64,000 nucleotides of DNA from JASLDZ01 sp964244065 (lineage in GTDB: Bacteria > Pseudomonadota > Alphaproteobacteria > Caulobacterales > Caulobacteraceae), in contig CAXTHH010000002.1 of NCBI GenBank assembly GCA_964244065.1, positions 248,001 to 312,000 of the forward strand, in the 5' to 3' direction. Shown here one piece after another: positions 48,995 to 57,452 of this stretch. How positions within the stretch are numbered: position 1 is the stretch's first letter; each line of letters opens with the position of its first letter. The notes beneath the pieces are model-generated. The model was not told where the DNA came from and searched no databases. It was given only the letters and a program-made list of their open reading frames with translations. Made by a program: the position numbers and the translations under genes.

Positions 48995-50296
48995 ATGCCC
49001 GCCGCCACCGCCGAGACCACCGCCGCCGCCGACGTCACCGTGCCCGCCATGGGCGAGAGCGTGACGGAGGGCACGGTCGCCAAGTGGTCCAGGAAGGTGG
49101 GCGACACGGTCAAGCGCGACGAGGTGCTGGTCGAGATCGAGACGGACAAGGTGGCCATCGAGGTCTCCTCCCCCGCCGACGGCGTGCTGTCCGAGATCAC
49201 GGCGGAGGAGGGCGCGACCGTGACCCCGAACCAGGTGATCGCGCGCGTGGGCGGCGGCGCGTCCGGCGGGGGCGCCCCGCCCGTGCAGCAGCCCTCCGGC
49301 GCGGGCCAGTACGTGCCCGCCTTCCAGCCGCCCGCCGAGCAGAAGGGGCCGGCGCCGGCCGGCGCGCCGCTGGCCCCCTCCGTCCAGCGCATCGTGGCGC
49401 AGACGGGCATCGACCCGTCGCAGATCCAGGGCACCGGCCGCGACGGCCGCATCACCAAGGGCGACGCCCTGGGGGCGACGGCCCCGGGCGCGACCGGCAA
49501 GGCCGCCGCCCCGGCCCCCCCGCAGGCGGAGGCTCCCGCGCCGCGCCCACCCGTCCCCGCCGCGGTCCAGGCGCCCGCCGCGCCCCGCGCCGACCAGCCG
49601 CGCGAGGAGCGGGTGCGCATGACGCGCCTGCGCCAGACCATCGCCCGCCGCCTGAAGGAGGCGCAGAGCACCGCCGCCCAGCTGACCACCTTCAACGAGG
49701 TGGACATGAGCGCCGTGATGGCGCTGCGGAACCAGTACAAGGACGTGTTCGAGAAGCGCCACGGCGTGAAGCTTGGCTTCATGAGCTTCTTCGTGCGCGC
49801 GGTGGTCGCCGCCCTGAAGGAGATCCCGGCGGTGAACGCGGAGATCGACGGGCAGGACCTGATCTACAAGAACCACTACGACATCGGCGTGGCCGTCGGC
49901 ACCGACAAGGGCCTGGTCGTGCCCGTGCTGCGCGACGCGGACGCCCTGACGCTGGCGGGCATCGAGAAGGGGATCGGCGCCCTCGGCAAGAAGGCCCGCG
50001 ACGGCCAGCTGGCCATCGAGGACATGTCGGGGGGCACCTTCACCATCACCAACGGCGGCATCTACGGCTCGCTGATGTCCACGCCGATCCTGAACATGCC
50101 GCAGTCCGGCATCCTCGGCATGCACAACATCGTCCAGCGTCCGATCGCCGTGGACGGCCGCGTCGAGATCCGGCCGATGATGTACCTGGCCCTGAGCTAC
50201 GACCACCGCATCGTGGACGGCAAGGAGGCGGTCACCTTCCTGGTCGCCGTGAAGAACGCCATCGAGGACCCGCAGCGCCTTCTGCTGGACCTGTGA
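48995..50296 (+). CDS. sucB: 2-oxoglutarate dehydrogenase E2 component (dihydrolipoyl succinyltransferase)
   Basis: The core of the complex, 433 residues. One lipoyl domain carries Lys52 in EIETDKVAIE. A Gly/Ala/Pro linker, the peripheral-subunit-binding domain (SVQRIVAQTGIDPSQIQGTG) and a second Pro/Ala linker follow. The catalytic domain (about 205-433) contains the active-site LSYDHRIVDGKEAVTF near the end. A toxin-antitoxin pair follows before lpd. Confidence 0.96.
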   Translation: MPAATAETTAAADVTVPAMGESVTEGTVAKWSRKVGDTVKRDEVLVEIETDKVAIEVSSPADGVLSEITAEEGATVTPNQVIARVGGGASGGGAPPVQQPSGAGQYVPAFQPPAEQKGPAPAGAPLAPSVQRIVAQTGIDPSQIQGTGRDGRITKGDALGATAPGATGKAAAPAPPQAEAPAPRPPVPAAVQAPAAPRADQPREERVRMTRLRQTIARRLKEAQSTAAQLTTFNEVDMSAVMALRNQYKDVFEKRHGVKLGFMSFFVRAVVAALKEIPAVNAEIDGQDLIYKNHYDIGVAVGTDKGLVVPVLRDADALTLAGIEKGIGALGKKARDGQLAIEDMSGGTFTITNGGIYGSLMSTPILNMPQSGILGMHNIVQRPIAVDGRVEIRPMMYLALSYDHRIVDGKEAVTFLVAVKNAIEDPQRLLLDL

Positions 50297-50319
50297 GGTT
50301 GAAACGCGGCGGCGGCGAT

Positions 50320-50342
50320 CGTATCTACAGGCCGTAGATACG
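50320..50342. promoter_or_regulatory. VapB operator-like palindrome
   Basis: CGTATCTAC and GTAGATACG form a perfect 9-bp inverted repeat around five bases (AGGCC), ending 10 nt before the vapB start. Position and symmetry fit the autoregulatory operator of VapB/AbrB antitoxins. It also separates sucB (stop 50296) from vapB, so a promoter here may serve lpd too. Confidence 0.65.
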
Positions 50343-50352
50343 GAGGTCGACC

Positions 50353-50664
50353 ATGCCGGACGGGGTCTCGGAAGCCGTCAACCCTTTCGCGCGCCCGACC
50401 GACGAGGCGCGCGCCAAGCTGTTCACGCACGGCGGCAGCCAAGCCGTCCGCCTGCCGAAGGCGTTCCGCTTCGAGGGCACCGAGGTGAACGTCCGCCGCG
50501 AGGGCGACGCCGTGATCCTTACGCCCGCTCCGCGCAAGCGTCCGCGCACGCGCGAGGAGATGGACGCCTTCTGGGCCGAACTGGATGCGCTCGGCGACGG
50601 TCACCTGCTGGAATATCCCGAGCGCGATCCCTCGCCGGGGCGCGATCCCTTCGAAGAGCGGTGA
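50353..50664 (+). CDS. VapB-type antitoxin with AbrB/MazE swapped-hairpin domain
   Basis: A 103-residue DNA-binding antitoxin. The AbrB-type domain is AKLFTHGGSQAVRLPKAFRFEG with TEVNVRREGDAVILTP, and the C-terminal half (RTREEMDAFWAELDALGDGHL and acidic ERDPSPGRDPFEER) would wrap the toxin. Residues 1-20 are an unusual N-terminal extension. A GTG of the toxin overlaps its stop (50661-50664). A palindrome upstream is its likely operator. Confidence 0.9.
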   Translation: MPDGVSEAVNPFARPTDEARAKLFTHGGSQAVRLPKAFRFEGTEVNVRREGDAVILTPAPRKRPRTREEMDAFWAELDALGDGHLLEYPERDPSPGRDPFEER

Positions 50665-51092
50665 TCTTCCTGGACAGCAACGTGGTGATCGACGTGGCGC
50701 GCGGTCGCGAGGCTGTCCGGGCCGCCTATTTTCGCGCACAGGACGCGGAGGTCGGTTTCGCGGTCAGCGTCCTCGTGCTTGAGGAGCTGATGGTCGGGGT
50801 GCACCGCGGCGCTGCAGGGCGGCAGCGCGAGCGCGTGCACCGGCTGATCGCTGAGTCGACGGTGGTGCCCTTCGAGCGTCCTGACGCCCTGCTTGCGGCG
50901 CGCACGCGCGCTGAGCTCGGGCGAGCGGGCCAGAAGCCGAGCTACGCCGACCTTCTCATAGGGGCGCACGCGGTGTCTCGCGGGTGCCCGCTCGTCACGG
51001 CCAACACCCGCCACTTCCAGAACATCCCCGGCCTGCAGCTGCTCGACTGGACGCAGCCGCCGCCCCCCGAACAGGACGCACTCCATGTCTGA
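50661..51092 (+). CDS. VapC-type PIN-domain RNase toxin (GTG start)
   Basis: A 143-residue PIN-domain ribonuclease. The conserved acidic residues appear in FLDSNVVIDVA (Asp5), VLEELMVG, YADLLIGAHA, and the TANTRHF motif matches TNNTREF-like blocks of VapC. VapC toxins cut tRNA or rRNA and are neutralised by VapB. The GTG overlaps the antitoxin stop (GTGA), and the toxin stop overlaps the lpd start by eight bases, so the pair is translationally tied to a core enzyme. Confidence 0.9.
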   Translation: MIFLDSNVVIDVARGREAVRAAYFRAQDAEVGFAVSVLVLEELMVGVHRGAAGRQRERVHRLIAESTVVPFERPDALLAARTRAELGRAGQKPSYADLLIGAHAVSRGCPLVTANTRHFQNIPGLQLLDWTQPPPPEQDALHV

Positions 51093-52485
51093 CACCTATG
51101 ACGTCGTGATCATCGGGGGCGGGCCCGCGGGCTACAACGCCGCCATCCGGGCGGGGCAGCTGGGGCTGAAGGCGGCCTGCGTGGACAAGCGGGGTACGTT
51201 CGGCGGCACCTGCCTGAACGTGGGATGCATCCCCTCCAAGGCGCTGCTGCACGCGTCGGAGATGTTCGAGGCGGCCGCCAAGGACTTCGCGGGCCTCGGC
51301 ATCAAGGTCACGCCCGAGCTCGACCTGCCGACCATGCACAAGCAGAAGGCCGACAGCGTGACGGCGCTGACCAAGGGCGTCGAGTTCCTGTTCAAGAAGA
51401 ACAAGGTCGAGGGCGTCAAGGGCGCGGGCCGCATCGCCGGCCCCGGCAAGGTCGAGGTGACCGGGCTGGACGGCCAGACCCGCACGCTGGAGACGCGCCA
51501 CATCGTCATCGCCACGGGCTCCGAGCCCTCCAACGTGGGCGGCGTGGCCGTCGACCAGAAGCGCGTCGTGGACTCCACCGGCGTGCTGGAGCTGCCCGAC
51601 GTGCCCAAGCGGCTGATCGTGATCGGCGCGGGCGTGATCGGGCTCGAGCTCGGGTCGGTCTGGCGCCGCCTGGGCGCCGAGGTCACCGTCGTCGAGTACC
51701 TCGACCGCATCATCCCGGGCGCGGACGCGGAGACGGCCACTGCTTTCCAGCGCACCCTGACCAAGCAGGGCGTCAAGTTCCGCCTGGGCATGAAGGTCAC
51801 CGGCGCGGAGACCTCCGACGCCGGCGTGAAGGTGGCCGTGGAGCCCGTGAAGGGCGGCGAGGCCGAGACGCTGGAGGCCGACGTGGTGCTCGTGGCCGTG
51901 GGCCGCCGGCCGTACACGGAGGGCCTGGGCCTGGAGACGGTGGGCGTGCAGCCCGACGGTCGCGGCTACATCCCCAACACGCACTACAAGACCAACGCCG
52001 ACGGCGTGTGGGTGATCGGCGACGTCACCTACGGCCCCATGCTCGCGCACAAGGCGGAGGACGAGGCGGTGGCCGTGATCGAGCTGATCGCCGGCCAGCC
52101 GGGCCACGTGAACTACGACGTGATCCCCTGCGTGGTCTACACCGCGCCCGAGGTGGCCTGGGTCGGCAAGACCGAGGAGGAGCTCAAGGCCAAGGACGTG
52201 AAGTACAAGGTCGGCAAGTTCCCCTTCAGCGCCAACGGCCGCGCCAAGGTGAACCACGAGGCCGAGGGCTTCGTGAAGGTGCTGGCCGACGCGGCCACCG
52301 ACCGCATCCTGGGCGTGCACATGATCGGCCCGAGCGTCGGCGAGATGGTCGGCGAGTACTGCGTCGCCATGGAGTTCGCCGCCTCGTCGGAAGACGTGGC
52401 GCGCACCTGCCACCCCCATCCCACCCGCTCCGAGGCGCTGCGCCAAGCGGCCATGGGCGTGGAGGGCTGGACCATGCAGGCCTGA
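51085..52485 (+). CDS. lpdA: Dihydrolipoyl dehydrogenase (E3)
   Basis: Re-oxidises lipoamide with NAD in the 2-oxoglutarate complex. The 466-residue flavoprotein has IIGGGPAGYNAAIRA (FAD), the redox disulfide Cys43/Cys48 in GGTCLNVGCIPSK, IVIGAGVIGLELG (NAD) and the catalytic His in HPHPTRSEALRQA. Its ATG lies inside the last codons of vapC, so translation initiates within the toxin frame. It closes the sucD-sucA-sucB-vapBC-lpd run. Confidence 0.96.
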   Translation: MSDTYDVVIIGGGPAGYNAAIRAGQLGLKAACVDKRGTFGGTCLNVGCIPSKALLHASEMFEAAAKDFAGLGIKVTPELDLPTMHKQKADSVTALTKGVEFLFKKNKVEGVKGAGRIAGPGKVEVTGLDGQTRTLETRHIVIATGSEPSNVGGVAVDQKRVVDSTGVLELPDVPKRLIVIGAGVIGLELGSVWRRLGAEVTVVEYLDRIIPGADAETATAFQRTLTKQGVKFRLGMKVTGAETSDAGVKVAVEPVKGGEAETLEADVVLVAVGRRPYTEGLGLETVGVQPDGRGYIPNTHYKTNADGVWVIGDVTYGPMLAHKAEDEAVAVIELIAGQPGHVNYDVIPCVVYTAPEVAWVGKTEEELKAKDVKYKVGKFPFSANGRAKVNHEAEGFVKVLADAATDRILGVHMIGPSVGEMVGEYCVAMEFAASSEDVARTCHPHPTRSEALRQAAMGVEGWTMQA

Positions 52486-52555
52486 CGCTCACGGCAGGTT
52501 AGGAGGAGACCAGACGCGAAGCGCCCGCCCCGCGTCGCGCCTTCACGATCGCGAC

Positions 52556-52612
52556 GCGGTGCGCGAACCGGCGACCCTGGCCCCCGACGTCGCGCACACG
52601 CTGAGCTAGAGC
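52556..52612 (-). pseudogene. Possible tRNA remnant between lpd and SDR gene
   Basis: On the minus strand the order TAGCTCAGCG (A-box-like, about 52598-52607), an intervening anticodon-like region and GGTCGCCGGTTCGCGC (T-arm-like, 52563-52578) mimics a tRNA. Compared with tRNA-Gly in this window about four bases are missing between the arms and no anticodon stem forms cleanly. It is weak evidence. Confidence 0.3.
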
Positions 52613-52616
52613 GGGA

Positions 52617-53585
52617 TCAGCCGCCGCTGTAGCCGCCGATGATCGGCAGGACCTCGCCGGTGATGTAGCTGGAGCACTGCGGGCTCGCGAGGAAGACGTA
52701 GGCGGGAGCGATCTCCTCGGGCTGGGCGGGGCGCTTCATCTCCGTCTGCGCGCCGAAGGTCGCGACCTCGTCGGCTTCCTTGTCCGTGGGGTTCAGCGGC
52801 GTCCACACCGGGCCCGGCGCCACGCAGTTCACCCGGATGCCGCGCGGGATCAGCTGGGTGGAGAGCGACCGGGTGAAGGTGTGGATGGCGCCCTTGGTGG
52901 TCGAATAGTCCAACAGGTCCTTGTTGCCCTTGATCGCCGTCACCGAGCCCGTGTTCACGATGGCCGAGCCGTAGGCCATGTGCGGCACCACCGCCTGAGC
53001 CATGTAGAAGTAGCCGTAGATGTTGGTCCGCAGGGTGCGGTCCCAGTGCTCCTCGGTCAGGTCCAGGATGTCGGCGGTGTGCACCTGGAAGGCGGCGTTG
53101 TTGACCAGTACGTCGACCTTGCCGAGCTCACGCACCACCTGCTCGACGGCCGAGCGGCAGAAGGCGCGGTCGCGCACGTCGCCCTTGATCACGAGGGCGC
53201 GGCGGCCCTCGGCCTCCACGGCCCGGCGCACCGTGTCGGCGTCGCCGTCCTCGTCCAGGTGCATGATGGCCACGTCCGCGCCCTCGCGCGCGAACAGCAC
53301 GGCGACGGAGCGGCCGATGCCGCTGTCGCCGCCGGTGACGATGGCCACCTTGCCCTCCAGCTTGCCGGAGCCCCTGTAGAAGGGCGCGTCGTAGAGCGGC
53401 GCGGGGTCGAGCTGCGCCTCGTCGCCGGGCTTGGGCTGGTGCTGCTCGGGGAAGGGCGGCTCGGGATAGCGTCGCGCGCCGGCCTGCATGGGCCCGTCGC
53501 CCTCGCCGCCGCCCTTCTTGTCGGCTTCGGCGACCTGGGCCTGCACTTCGCGCTGTTGTTCGACGGTGCGGTTCACATCTGACAT
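52617..53585 (-). CDS. SDR-family oxidoreductase, YghA/YhxC-like general stress dehydrogenase
   Basis: A 322-residue protein of the NAD-dependent SDR group found in stress regulons. A hydrophilic N-terminal tail (residues 1-60; PEPPFPEQHQPKPGDEAQLD) is characteristic of the subgroup. The SDR core shows VTGGDSGIGRSVAVLFAREGADV, NNAAFQ, TGSVTA and Tyr-Lys in DYSTTKGA. It ends GEVLPIIGGYSGG. The substrate is unknown. It is convergent with lpd and downstream of xerC on the same strand, 63 nt apart. Confidence 0.92.
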   Translation of the reverse strand: MSDVNRTVEQQREVQAQVAEADKKGGGEGDGPMQAGARRYPEPPFPEQHQPKPGDEAQLDPAPLYDAPFYRGSGKLEGKVAIVTGGDSGIGRSVAVLFAREGADVAIMHLDEDGDADTVRRAVEAEGRRALVIKGDVRDRAFCRSAVEQVVRELGKVDVLVNNAAFQVHTADILDLTEEHWDRTLRTNIYGYFYMAQAVVPHMAYGSAIVNTGSVTAIKGNKDLLDYSTTKGAIHTFTRSLSTQLIPRGIRVNCVAPGPVWTPLNPTDKEADEVATFGAQTEMKRPAQPEEIAPAYVFLASPQCSSYITGEVLPIIGGYSGG

Positions 53586-53648
53586 GGGGGCGCTCGCGGC
53601 TGGGGTGGCCGCACAACGTCGCTCGCCGCGAAGCGTTCTGGCGAAGCT

Positions 53649-54590
53649 TCAGGCCCGCGGATGCGCCCGGGCGTAGCTCTCCATCAGCGCGGCGGCGTCG
53701 ACGCCGGTGTAGCGCTGGGTGGTGGAGAGGCTGGCGTGGCCGAGGAGCTCCTGGATCGTCCGCAGGTCGGCGCCGGCGGCCAGCAGGTGCGTGGCGAAGG
53801 AGTGGCGCAGGGCATGGGGCGTGGCGCTGGCCGGCAGCCCCAGGCGGCCGCGGAGCACGGCCATGGCCGCCTGCACGCGCCGTGCCCCGAGCGCGCCGCC
53901 GCGCGCGCCGCGGAACAGCGGCGCGCCCGGCGTCGGGGGCCAGGGGCAGGCGTCGGCGTAGGCGTCCACCGCCTCGCGCACCGCGGGCAGCACGGGGGCG
54001 AGCCGCGTCTTGCCGCCTTTGCCGGTGACCCGCAGGCTCTCGGGCAGGGGATGGTCGGCGCCCGTCAGCGACAGGGCCTCGCTGATGCGCAGGCCGCAGC
54101 CGTACAGCAGGGCGGCCACGGCCGCGTCGCGCAGCTGCTCCCAGGGCTCGGCGGCGACCTCGCCCGCCTCGGACATGACGGCCAGCGCCTGCTCCACCGG
54201 AAGGGGCCGCGGCAGGGTGGGCTTCACCCGCGGCCCGCGCACCAGGGCCACGCCCGGGCTGGCGATCCCGCGCCGGCGGTCGAGCCAGCCGTGGAAGCTG
54301 CGCACCGCCGACAGGTTCTGGCTCAGCGAGCGAGGCTGCAGCGCGCGCGAGCCGGTGAGGGCGTCGTCGGTGCGGCGAAAGGCGAGGTAGGCCCGCAGCT
54401 CGGCCGCGCTCACGCCGCCCAGCGCCGCCTCGGTCAGCGTCTCCCCGCGGTGGCGCGCCAGGAAGGCGAGCCAGGCGGACACGCCGGCGCGATAGCTCTC
54501 CAGCGTGCGGGGCGAGGCGCGCCGCTCGTGCGCCAGGTGCGTGATCCAGGCCTCCAGCGAGGCCTCGGCCCCCACGGCGGAGCCGGTCAA
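53649..54590 (-). CDS. xerC: Tyrosine recombinase XerC (TTG start)
   Basis: Resolves chromosome dimers at dif with XerD. From TTG 54590 the length is 313 residues, normal for XerC. The N-terminal SAM-like domain (about 10-110) precedes the catalytic domain with Arg (GCGLRISEAL), Lys (GKGGKTR), His-x-x-Arg (HALRHSFATH), His (LGHASL) and the Tyr nucleophile (RYTGVD). The TTG overlaps the DUF484 stop (TTGA), which fixes the start. DUF484-xerC pairing is common in proteobacteria and supports XerC over a phage integrase. Confidence 0.94.
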   Translation of the reverse strand: MTGSAVGAEASLEAWITHLAHERRASPRTLESYRAGVSAWLAFLARHRGETLTEAALGGVSAAELRAYLAFRRTDDALTGSRALQPRSLSQNLSAVRSFHGWLDRRRGIASPGVALVRGPRVKPTLPRPLPVEQALAVMSEAGEVAAEPWEQLRDAAVAALLYGCGLRISEALSLTGADHPLPESLRVTGKGGKTRLAPVLPAVREAVDAYADACPWPPTPGAPLFRGARGGALGARRVQAAMAVLRGRLGLPASATPHALRHSFATHLLAAGADLRTIQELLGHASLSTTQRYTGVDAAALMESYARAHPRA

Positions 54591-55264
54591 CGGACCGGAG
54601 GCCAGCGCTCCGCCACCCGCTCCACGACGCGCGCGAGGAAGGCGACCAGCTCGCCGCCCATCTCCGCGCCGAACCCGGCCGGGTCCGGCGAGCCGAACGC
54701 GAGGAGGCCCGATCGCTCGTCGCCCCACAGGGCGAGGCGCACCAGCGCGGCGGAGGCCACCTCCGCCCCGGCCTCGGCGAACAGCACCTCGGAAGCGACC
54801 GCCCCGCCCAGCCGCATCGCCCCGCCGCCCAGCATGTGGGTGACGAAGCCGGCGGGCAGGGGACGCCAGCCGGCGGGCGCCTCGCCCTCCACGGCCAGGG
54901 CGCCGGCGGTCAGGCCGAAGCGGGCGCGGGCGGCCTCGTCCACGCGCGCGGCGAGGTCGGCGTTGTTCCGCGCTTCCAGAAGGTCGACGATGGCCGCGTG
55001 CGTCTGCACCTGGGCGGCGAAGTTGGCCTCGGCCAGCGCCTCGATCTCGGCGCGGGCGCCGGCCTCGGCGGCGCGGGCGTGCTCCAGGCGGGCCAGGGCG
55101 GCGGGGCCGAACTCGACGAGGTTGGCGGCGGCGGGCCGCAGGTTCAGGGCGGCCAGCAGCTCGGGGTCGCCGGCCACCAGCTGCGGCTCGGCCATCAGCT
55201 GCGCGCGCAGCGCCGGCCAGTAGCGCGCATCCATGCGCGCCTTCTTCACCGCCCCGTCCGCCAT
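54587..55264 (-). CDS. DUF484 family protein
   Basis: A 225-residue protein with a coiled-coil N-terminal half (LEHARAAEAGARAEIEALAE, residues 60-110) and a GAF-like C-terminal half (LFAEAGAEVASAALVRLALW). It is of unknown function but is frequently next to xerC. Its stop overlaps xerC by four bases. Upstream is a long inverted-repeat element, so its promoter must be in or beyond that. Confidence 0.88.
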   Translation of the reverse strand: MADGAVKKARMDARYWPALRAQLMAEPQLVAGDPELLAALNLRPAAANLVEFGPAALARLEHARAAEAGARAEIEALAEANFAAQVQTHAAIVDLLEARNNADLAARVDEAARARFGLTAGALAVEGEAPAGWRPLPAGFVTHMLGGGAMRLGGAVASEVLFAEAGAEVASAALVRLALWGDERSGLLAFGSPDPAGFGAEMGGELVAFLARVVERVAERWPPVR

Positions 55265-55359
55265 GCGTCCCGCCCCTCGAACCCGAGCGGCGAGGGAACC
55301 GCGGGCAGGGTTAAGGGTCGCTTACGGGAGCGTCGCTGCTCGCGCGAGAGACCATGGGG

Positions 55360-55753
55360 CCAGCGTCGGCGCTGCCGCCGTGCTCGGGCGCGTCAAGGCG
55401 ACCTGCTGCGCAGGAGCGGCTGCGCCGCTGCCTTGACCCGTCCTGCGCGCGACGGCTGACCGGAGGGGTCGGGACGCGGGGCGTCCCGTAAGAGGTTCGA
55501 CGGCCTGCGGCGCGTCGAACACAGGGCTGAGGCGTGCCCGAGCGCGGGCGAAGGTCGCGCCCTCCCATCCGGTCTCCACTCTCTTGTTTCCATCAGCCCC
55601 GAGTTCGGCGCCCCGCAGGGCGTTGAACTTGCAGGAGGAGGGACGCCCCGCGTCCCGACGCCCTCGCCACGGCCGTCGCGCGCAGGGCGGGTCAAGGGCG
55701 GAGAGCGCAGCGTCCCTTGACGCGCCCGAGCACGGCGGCAACGCCGACGCTGG
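55360..55753. repeat. Long imperfect inverted repeat (about 165-bp arms)
   Basis: This fills the gene-less stretch 55265-55763. The left arm runs about 55360-55530 and the right arm about 55592-55753 in inverted orientation. They share near-identical blocks: TGCCGCCGTGCTCGGGCGCG and the following TCAAGG, CCTGCGCGCGACGGC and GTCGGGACGCGGGGCGTCCC. Blocks between these have diverged. Each arm contains an internal TCAAGG...CCTTGACCC hairpin. No convincing gene is inside it, and the 55265-55359 flank shows nothing else. Confidence 0.7.
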
Positions 55754-55763
55754 CCGCTGGAGA

Positions 55764-56186
55764 CTAGTTCACCGTCCGCCGCTCCCCCGGCAGGTCCAGG
55801 CTGAACGCCGGCACCGCGATGGCGAACCGCTCGCCGCCCTCCGCCTCCATCTCGTACGCGCCCTCCATCACGCCCGAGGGCGTCTGCAGCGGGCAGCCTG
55901 AGACGTAGCGGAAGGCCTCGCCGGGCTTCAGCGTCGGCTGCTCGCCCACCACGCCCGGGCCTTCCACAGTCTCGACGCGGCCGGTCGCGTCGGTGATCAC
56001 CCAGCGGCGCGACAGGAGCTGGACGGTGACCTCGCCATGGTTCTCCACCTCGATCTGGTAGGCCCAGACCCACTGGCGGTCGTCCGGGTCCGACTGGTCG
56101 GGCCGGTACTCGGGCCGGACCCGGACCAGGATGTCGCGCGTCGTCGCCTCGTAGAGGCCGGCGCGGTTGCGGACGGGGCGCCTCAC
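55764..56186 (-). CDS. apaG: ApaG family protein (GTG start)
   Basis: A 140-residue fibronectin-III-like fold protein, linked in enterobacteria to Co/Mg efflux but of unsettled function. Landmarks are YEATTRDILVRVRPEYRPDQS, VWAYQIEVENHGEVTVQLLSRRWVITDATG, VVGEQPTLKPGEAFRYVSGCPL and TPSGVMEGAYEM. The GTG at 56186 overlaps the metZ stop (GTGA). An apparent longer frame continues over metZ and is not real. Confidence 0.93.
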   Translation of the reverse strand: MRRPVRNRAGLYEATTRDILVRVRPEYRPDQSDPDDRQWVWAYQIEVENHGEVTVQLLSRRWVITDATGRVETVEGPGVVGEQPTLKPGEAFRYVSGCPLQTPSGVMEGAYEMEAEGGERFAIAVPAFSLDLPGERRTVN

Positions 56187-57373
56187 GCCGCGTCCAGGGC
56201 GCGCAGCACGTCGCGCTCCAGGTCGCCGGCGTCCTCCAGGCCGGCGGAGAGGCGGACGCAGCCCTCGGTCAGCCCGATCTCCAGCCGCTCGGCCTCGGGC
56301 ACGGCGCGGTGGGTGGTGGTGGGCGGGTGCGTGGCCAGGCTCTTGGCGTCGGCCAGGTTGTTGGAGATGTCCACGATGCGCAGGGCGTTCAGGAAGCCGA
56401 ACGCCGCGGCCTGGCTGCCAAGGTCGAAGGCGAGGAGGTTGGAGAAGCCGCTCATCTGCCGCGCGGCCACCGCGTGCTGCGGGTGGTCCGACCGGCCGGG
56501 GTAGAAGATGCGCGCGACCTTCGGGTGCTCGGCCACGGCGTCGGCCAGGCGCGCGGCGGTCCGCGTCTGCCGCTCCACCCGCACCTCCAGCGTCTCCAGC
56601 CCCTTCAGGAACACCCAGGCGTTGAAGGCGGAGAGCGTCGGCCCCGTGTGGCGGATCAGGTCGCGGTAGCTCTCCTCGATCAACGCCTGGCTCCCCAGCA
56701 CCGCCCCGCCGAGCACGCGGCCCTGGCCGTCGATGTGCTTGGTCGCCGAGTAGACCACCACGTCGGCCCCGAGCTCCAGCGGGCGCTGGTACAGGGGCGA
56801 GGCGAACACGTTGTCCACCACCAGCCGCGCCCCGGCCTCCTTGGCGATGGCGGCCACGCCGGCGATGTCGATCACCTCCAGCAGCGGGTTGGCGGGGGTC
56901 TCGAGGAACAAGGCGCGCGTGTTCGGGCGCACGGCGTTGCGCCAGGCGTCCAGGTCCGGCCCGTCCACCGTGGTGGTCTCCACGCCGAAGCGCGGGAGCC
57001 ACTCCTTGACGATCCAGCGGCAGGAGCCGAACAGGGCGCGGCTGGCCAGCACGTGGTCGCCCGCGCGCACCAGGCCCTGCAGCGCCAGCGCCACCGCGCT
57101 CATGCCCGAGCCCGTGGAGCGGCACGCCTCCGCCCCCTCCAGCAACGCGAGCCGCCGCTCGAACACCGCGTTGGTGGGGTTGCCGTAGCGCGAGTAGATG
57201 AACCCCTCGGCCTCGCCGGCGAACCGCGCCTGCGCCGCCTCCGCGCTGTCGTAGACGAAGCCCTGGGTGAGGAAGAGCGCCTCGCTGGCCTCGCCGTAGG
57301 GCGAGCGCTCCATGCCGCCGCGCACCAGGCGCGTGGCGGGGGACCAGTCTCGCTCGTCGTCGCGGGAGGGCAT
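56183..57373 (-). CDS. metZ: O-succinylhomoserine sulfhydrylase
   Basis: A PLP enzyme that makes homocysteine directly from O-succinylhomoserine and sulfide. The 396-residue protein from ATG 57373 starts MPSRDDERDWSPATRLVRGG and shows the Cys/Met metabolism signatures RYGNPTNAVFERRLALLEGA, VVDNVFASPLYQ and the PLP Lys in YSATKHIDGQGRVLGG, with C-terminal SNNLADAKSLATHP and GLTEGCVRLSAGLE. An ATG at 57445 would add 24 residues; no ribosome-binding sequence separates the two. The sulfhydrylase versus gamma-synthase call rests on overall resemblance. Confidence 0.9.
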   Translation of the reverse strand: MPSRDDERDWSPATRLVRGGMERSPYGEASEALFLTQGFVYDSAEAAQARFAGEAEGFIYSRYGNPTNAVFERRLALLEGAEACRSTGSGMSAVALALQGLVRAGDHVLASRALFGSCRWIVKEWLPRFGVETTTVDGPDLDAWRNAVRPNTRALFLETPANPLLEVIDIAGVAAIAKEAGARLVVDNVFASPLYQRPLELGADVVVYSATKHIDGQGRVLGGAVLGSQALIEESYRDLIRHTGPTLSAFNAWVFLKGLETLEVRVERQTRTAARLADAVAEHPKVARIFYPGRSDHPQHAVAARQMSGFSNLLAFDLGSQAAAFGFLNALRIVDISNNLADAKSLATHPPTTTHRAVPEAERLEIGLTEGCVRLSAGLEDAGDLERDVLRALDAA

Positions 57374-57452
57374 GGCGCGACCGTTGGCGGCAGGGGCGGC
57401 GGGGGTCAAGCGCGCTCCCCAGCGGAGCGCTCCCTCGTCCGCCATCCCTCAC

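Noticed and set aside
46223..50206. 1327-codon minus-strand frame over sucA and sucB
   Set aside because: It is antisense to two well-conserved enzymes and has a His/Val/Leu/Arg-rich random composition.
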